This document shows, piece by piece, positions 62,397 to 64,000 of a stretch of 64,000 nucleotides of DNA; position 1 is the stretch's first letter; each line of letters starts with the position of its first letter. The translations under genes were made by a program, and so were the position numbers. Below the pieces are notes generated by a model, which was given only the letters and a program-made list of their open reading frames with translations, made no database searches and was not told the DNA's origin. Source of the stretch: Lingula anatina (Eukaryota > Brachiopoda > Lingulata > Lingulida > Lingulidae); assembly GCF_001039355.2 (NCBI RefSeq), contig NW_019775847.1, forward strand, positions 34,581 through 98,580, given 5' to 3'.

Positions 62397-63676
62397 CGTG
62401 TGTGTGTGTGATGAAAACCACATAACCTTTGCTTACCTTCAAAAAAGGACTGTCCTACTGGTGTATTTTCAGCCAGTGGAGTAGGCACTATATATTCAGC
62501 CAGTGAGAAAATTGGTTTGTTGTCATTTCTGTCTAGGAGATTAACCACCAACTAAAATCAAGAACGTGGATTAAAATTTACTAGGAAATACTGAGAGAGA
62601 GAAAGAGAGAGAGAGAGAGGGAGAGAGAGAGAGAGAGAATGTCAGAAAAAGTCACTGGCTTTTAAAAAACATCATGGATGGAACAGAATTTCTTAGTGCT
62701 TTAGCTACAAATAAGTACTTATTAATGCATTTTGTATGGTACACTTGTTCCCTTGTCCAAACATTTTTCAACATACTGAGGCAGTGCTAGTTTTGCCAGA
62801 AAGTCCCTCTTGTGCAATAACTCTCAGATTGTAGGTATGTGGGTCCCTTTCGTAATCCAAGACCTTCTTGGTGCTGACGATACCATCAGTAGGGTGAAGG
62901 TAGAACTCCGCGGAGTCCTGATTTGTGTCAGTTTTCAGGGAGTACATAATTGACTGGCCTTGAAATGATTTAGCCCTTACTGTACCAACACTATGTCAAG
63001 AAAGAAAGAAAGAAATTTTTATTGAAAAATCTTCAATGTAGAATAAAATACAATTTCAGTGATTTACAACAAATACTTGTCAGGTTACTCTGGTCTTAAA
63101 TACGGTTGTTGTTTATATCTAAATCATTGCAGTCAATTAAATGAAATGGATCAGGCAACAAAAAGACAACCCCTGAGAAAATGTGTCTCATTTAACACAC
63201 TGTGACACTTACGTGACACTTACAGTTCTCAATCAGTCTTTGATTTTCTTTTTAAAAGAATAATGTTCTTAATCTGTTCTAGGACATTCTGAAGGACGTC
63301 CCAAAAACAGTTCTCGAAATGTTACATTCATTACAGAACAACATTAGAACTGTAAAAAAAAGAATCCAAAAAATATTCTTGAATAGATTGAGAACCGAAA
63401 GTGAACATTAAATGAGTCAATTTTTTCGCAGGGATCCTTACCTGTAACCACTATTAGCATCTTCAGGACAATCCATTGTGTATGATTCCTCAAAGAATTG
63501 TGGCGGCAACTCCCCAACGAAAATACGCAGATTTTTTGACTCGCTGACCTGGGGTGGACTGGCGCTGATATCTTGCGCCTGGACGAGAATCTCGTACTCC
63601 TGACCACTATTCAATGCTGTGACAGTGTTGCTAACTATTCCTGTTGTCTCCTGCACAGCAAATTCATCGTCACCTC
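42324..63676 (-). CDS. CadN: neural-type (type III) classical cadherin, 5' end outside the window
   Basis: I placed 35 coding exons: 63676-63442, 62990-62777, 62551-62437, 61900-61777, 61459-61200, 60965-60679, 60351-59899, 59403-59026, 58764-58561, 57917-57725, 57387-57244, 57033-56918, 56649-56626, 55684-55517, 55040-54725, 54422-54180, 53696-53443, 53108-52870, 52603-52452, 52015-51758, 51356-51147, 50522-50505, 49715-49607, 49360-49182, 48874-48648, 48299-47667, 47223-46987, 46609-46375, 45977-45787, 45510-45213, 44890-44695, 44050-43806, 43493-43371, 42977-42852, 42583-42324. The first begins with 2 nt of a split codon, then 2,553 codons and TAA follow without a break. Order: EC repeats with about 14 DxNDN-type linkers (NDNKPIF, NDNSPVF, NDNTPMF, NDNAPEF), primitive-classic-cadherin region, EGF and laminin-G modules, transmembrane helix, catenin-binding tail. 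The family mediates calcium-dependent homophilic adhesion, best known in axon guidance for Drosophila CadN. Confidence 0.95.
43806..48874 (-). other. membrane-proximal PCCD, EGF and laminin-G module region of the cadherin
   Basis: Going downstream: exon 48874-48648 begins the primitive-classic-cadherin region ([16 protein letters not shown]). Exon 48299-47667 carries a cysteine-rich segment, an EGF repeat (CKNGGTC...[12 protein letters not shown]) and the start of laminin-G 1 ([25 protein letters not shown]), completed by 47223-46987. Exon 46609-46375 holds an EGF (CGANGTC...[12 protein letters not shown]). Exons 45977-45213 hold laminin-G 2 ([13 protein letters not shown]). Exons 44890-43806 hold another cysteine-rich unit and a calcium-binding-type EGF ([13 protein letters not shown]...[12 protein letters not shown]), followed by the membrane helix [20 protein letters not shown]. 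This set is diagnostic of invertebrate classic cadherins and absent from vertebrate E/N-cadherins. Confidence 0.9.
48383..48438. repeat. (TAA)n microsatellite in a cadherin intron
   Basis: AATAATAAT repeated about 18 times between the exons at 48,648 and 48,299. On the transcribed strand it reads TTA repeats, close upstream of the 3' splice site at 48,300. Confidence 0.9.
50505..50522 (-). other. 18-nt microexon of the cadherin gene
   Basis: GTTGGAATGACCCAGATA between TTTTCAG and GTAAGT. It is phase 1 on both sides and encodes WNDPD with split codons at each end. Skipping it keeps the frame and joins NFEG directly to QFSSTV. It is isolated in introns of about 620 and 790 nt. Confidence 0.8.
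51299..51516. repeat. 109-bp tandem duplication across a cadherin 3' splice site
   Basis: 51,299-51,407 and 51,408-51,516 are identical except for one base seen (aaggtggtgag against aagggggtgag). Each copy holds the polypyrimidine/CAG acceptor and the first 56 coding bases of exon 51356-51147. Only the 51,356 acceptor leads into a full in-frame exon. Confidence 0.9.
52065..52114. repeat. (TAA)n microsatellite in a cadherin intron
   Basis: A run of ATA/TAA units beginning about 50 nt upstream (in transcription terms) of the acceptor at 52,016. Confidence 0.9.
52231..52465. repeat. tandem duplication of about 117 bp across a cadherin 5' splice site
   Basis: 52,231-52,347 and 52,348-52,465 differ by one inserted base near attcaatttc/attcacatttc and otherwise look identical. 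Each copy contains the last 14 coding bases (GGCCATTGACAAAG) and the donor GTAGGT of exon 52603-52452, so there is a spare donor at 52,333. Confidence 0.9.
56626..56649 (-). other. 24-nt microexon of the cadherin gene carrying an N-glycosylation sequon
   Basis: AAT GGC ACC AGC CCG GGT GTG CAG (NGTSPGVQ) between TTGTTTAG and GTAATT, phase 0 on both sides. Without it the flanking exons join as DFDRGTR to [11 protein letters not shown], the usual cadherin-repeat spacing. With it, eight residues including an Asn-Gly-Thr sequon are added at that point. Confidence 0.65.
62330..62410. repeat. (GT)n microsatellite in a cadherin intron
   Basis: A GT run with a short CG interruption. On the transcribed strand it is CA repeats starting about 27 nt after the donor of exon 62551-62437. 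A GA repeat lies on the other side of that exon at about 62,591-62,638. Confidence 0.9.
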
Positions 63677-64000
63677 CTACAGGGGTACAAGTATAAAATA
63701 AAACATTTAATGGCATTGCTTTAAATTATTGGTTTTGAATGCACTAAAGTTAAAGTTTTAATTTGGGGAAAAATGTATTTTTGGTACCTTAAATACAACA
63801 GCAGGGTCATTATAATCAGAGACAGCATTAGAGATTTACCATTTACCATACAACTTTCCCAAAATTGACAAAATGGTTTCTATTCACTGGACAAACATTT
63901 TTTTGACAAACATCCCAGACAGCCTCAGTGATCTGGCCCACGTCTGGCCCAGATCTGGCAACGTCTGGCAATGTCTGGCAAAAGGTATGGCTTGCCACAT
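63677..64000 (-). other. cadherin intron reaching the window edge, with a short degenerate tandem repeat
   Basis: No exon seen. At about 63,932-63,985 the sequence repeats a unit like GTCTGGC(CC)A at 10-13-nt steps (ctggcccacgtctggcccag, atctggcaacgtctggcaat), a low-copy minisatellite or part of a dispersed repeat. Confidence 0.5.

Noticed and set aside
1-64000. CRISPR arrays, bacterial operons, prophage or viral genes
   Set aside because: No spaced direct repeats of CRISPR type and no viral or bacterial gene signatures; all supported genes are intron-containing animal genes.

Overview
This is a window of an animal (bilaterian) nuclear genome. Genes are split by GT-AG introns of about 0.1 to 1.6 kb, the DNA is AT-rich, and microsatellites, fold-back elements and MITE-like elements are common. 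The large gene on the right encodes an invertebrate-style 'type III' classical cadherin (long EC array, EGF and laminin-G modules, transmembrane segment, catenin-binding tail). That gene, the short introns and the transposon families suggest a marine invertebrate, perhaps a spiralian or an invertebrate deuterostome. The species cannot be fixed from sequence alone.

Layout. 1-78 (+): last codons of a probable GPI-anchored protein, then its 3'UTR. 3.2-5.3 kb: three small inverted-repeat elements, one nested inside another. 4726-7162 (-): a three-exon gene for a 129-residue secreted protein with two eight-cysteine repeats, no family recognised. 7.3-18.2 kb: no convincing gene, but a large fold-back, a relic exon of a CRAL-TRIO paralogue at 8.7 kb, and tRNA-like (SINE) relics at 12.4-12.8 kb. 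18,237-22,748 (+): a seven-exon CRAL-TRIO (Sec14-like / alpha-tocopherol-transfer-like) gene. 22.8-26.6 kb: repeats only.

26,579-39,762: a tandem segmental duplication of about 6.3-6.9 kb. Each copy carries a complete seven-coding-exon BRICHOS gene (+), at 28,834-32,282 and 35,491-39,225. Both proteins are type II membrane precursors with a BRICHOS domain, a furin-type RQRR site and a short amphipathic beta-prone C-terminal peptide. The BRICHOS exons are almost identical, while the last exon has diverged sharply. This is the layout of the polychaete arenicin/alvinellacin/capitellacin antimicrobial-peptide precursors, and I consider it the most exciting content here.

42,324-63,676 and beyond the right edge (-): the cadherin gene. 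I placed 35 coding exons, and every exon phase joins into one 2,553-residue open frame plus stop. The gene has two in-frame microexons (24 and 18 nt), two recent tandem duplications that each copy one splice site, and two exons whose first bases are themselves a good splice donor.
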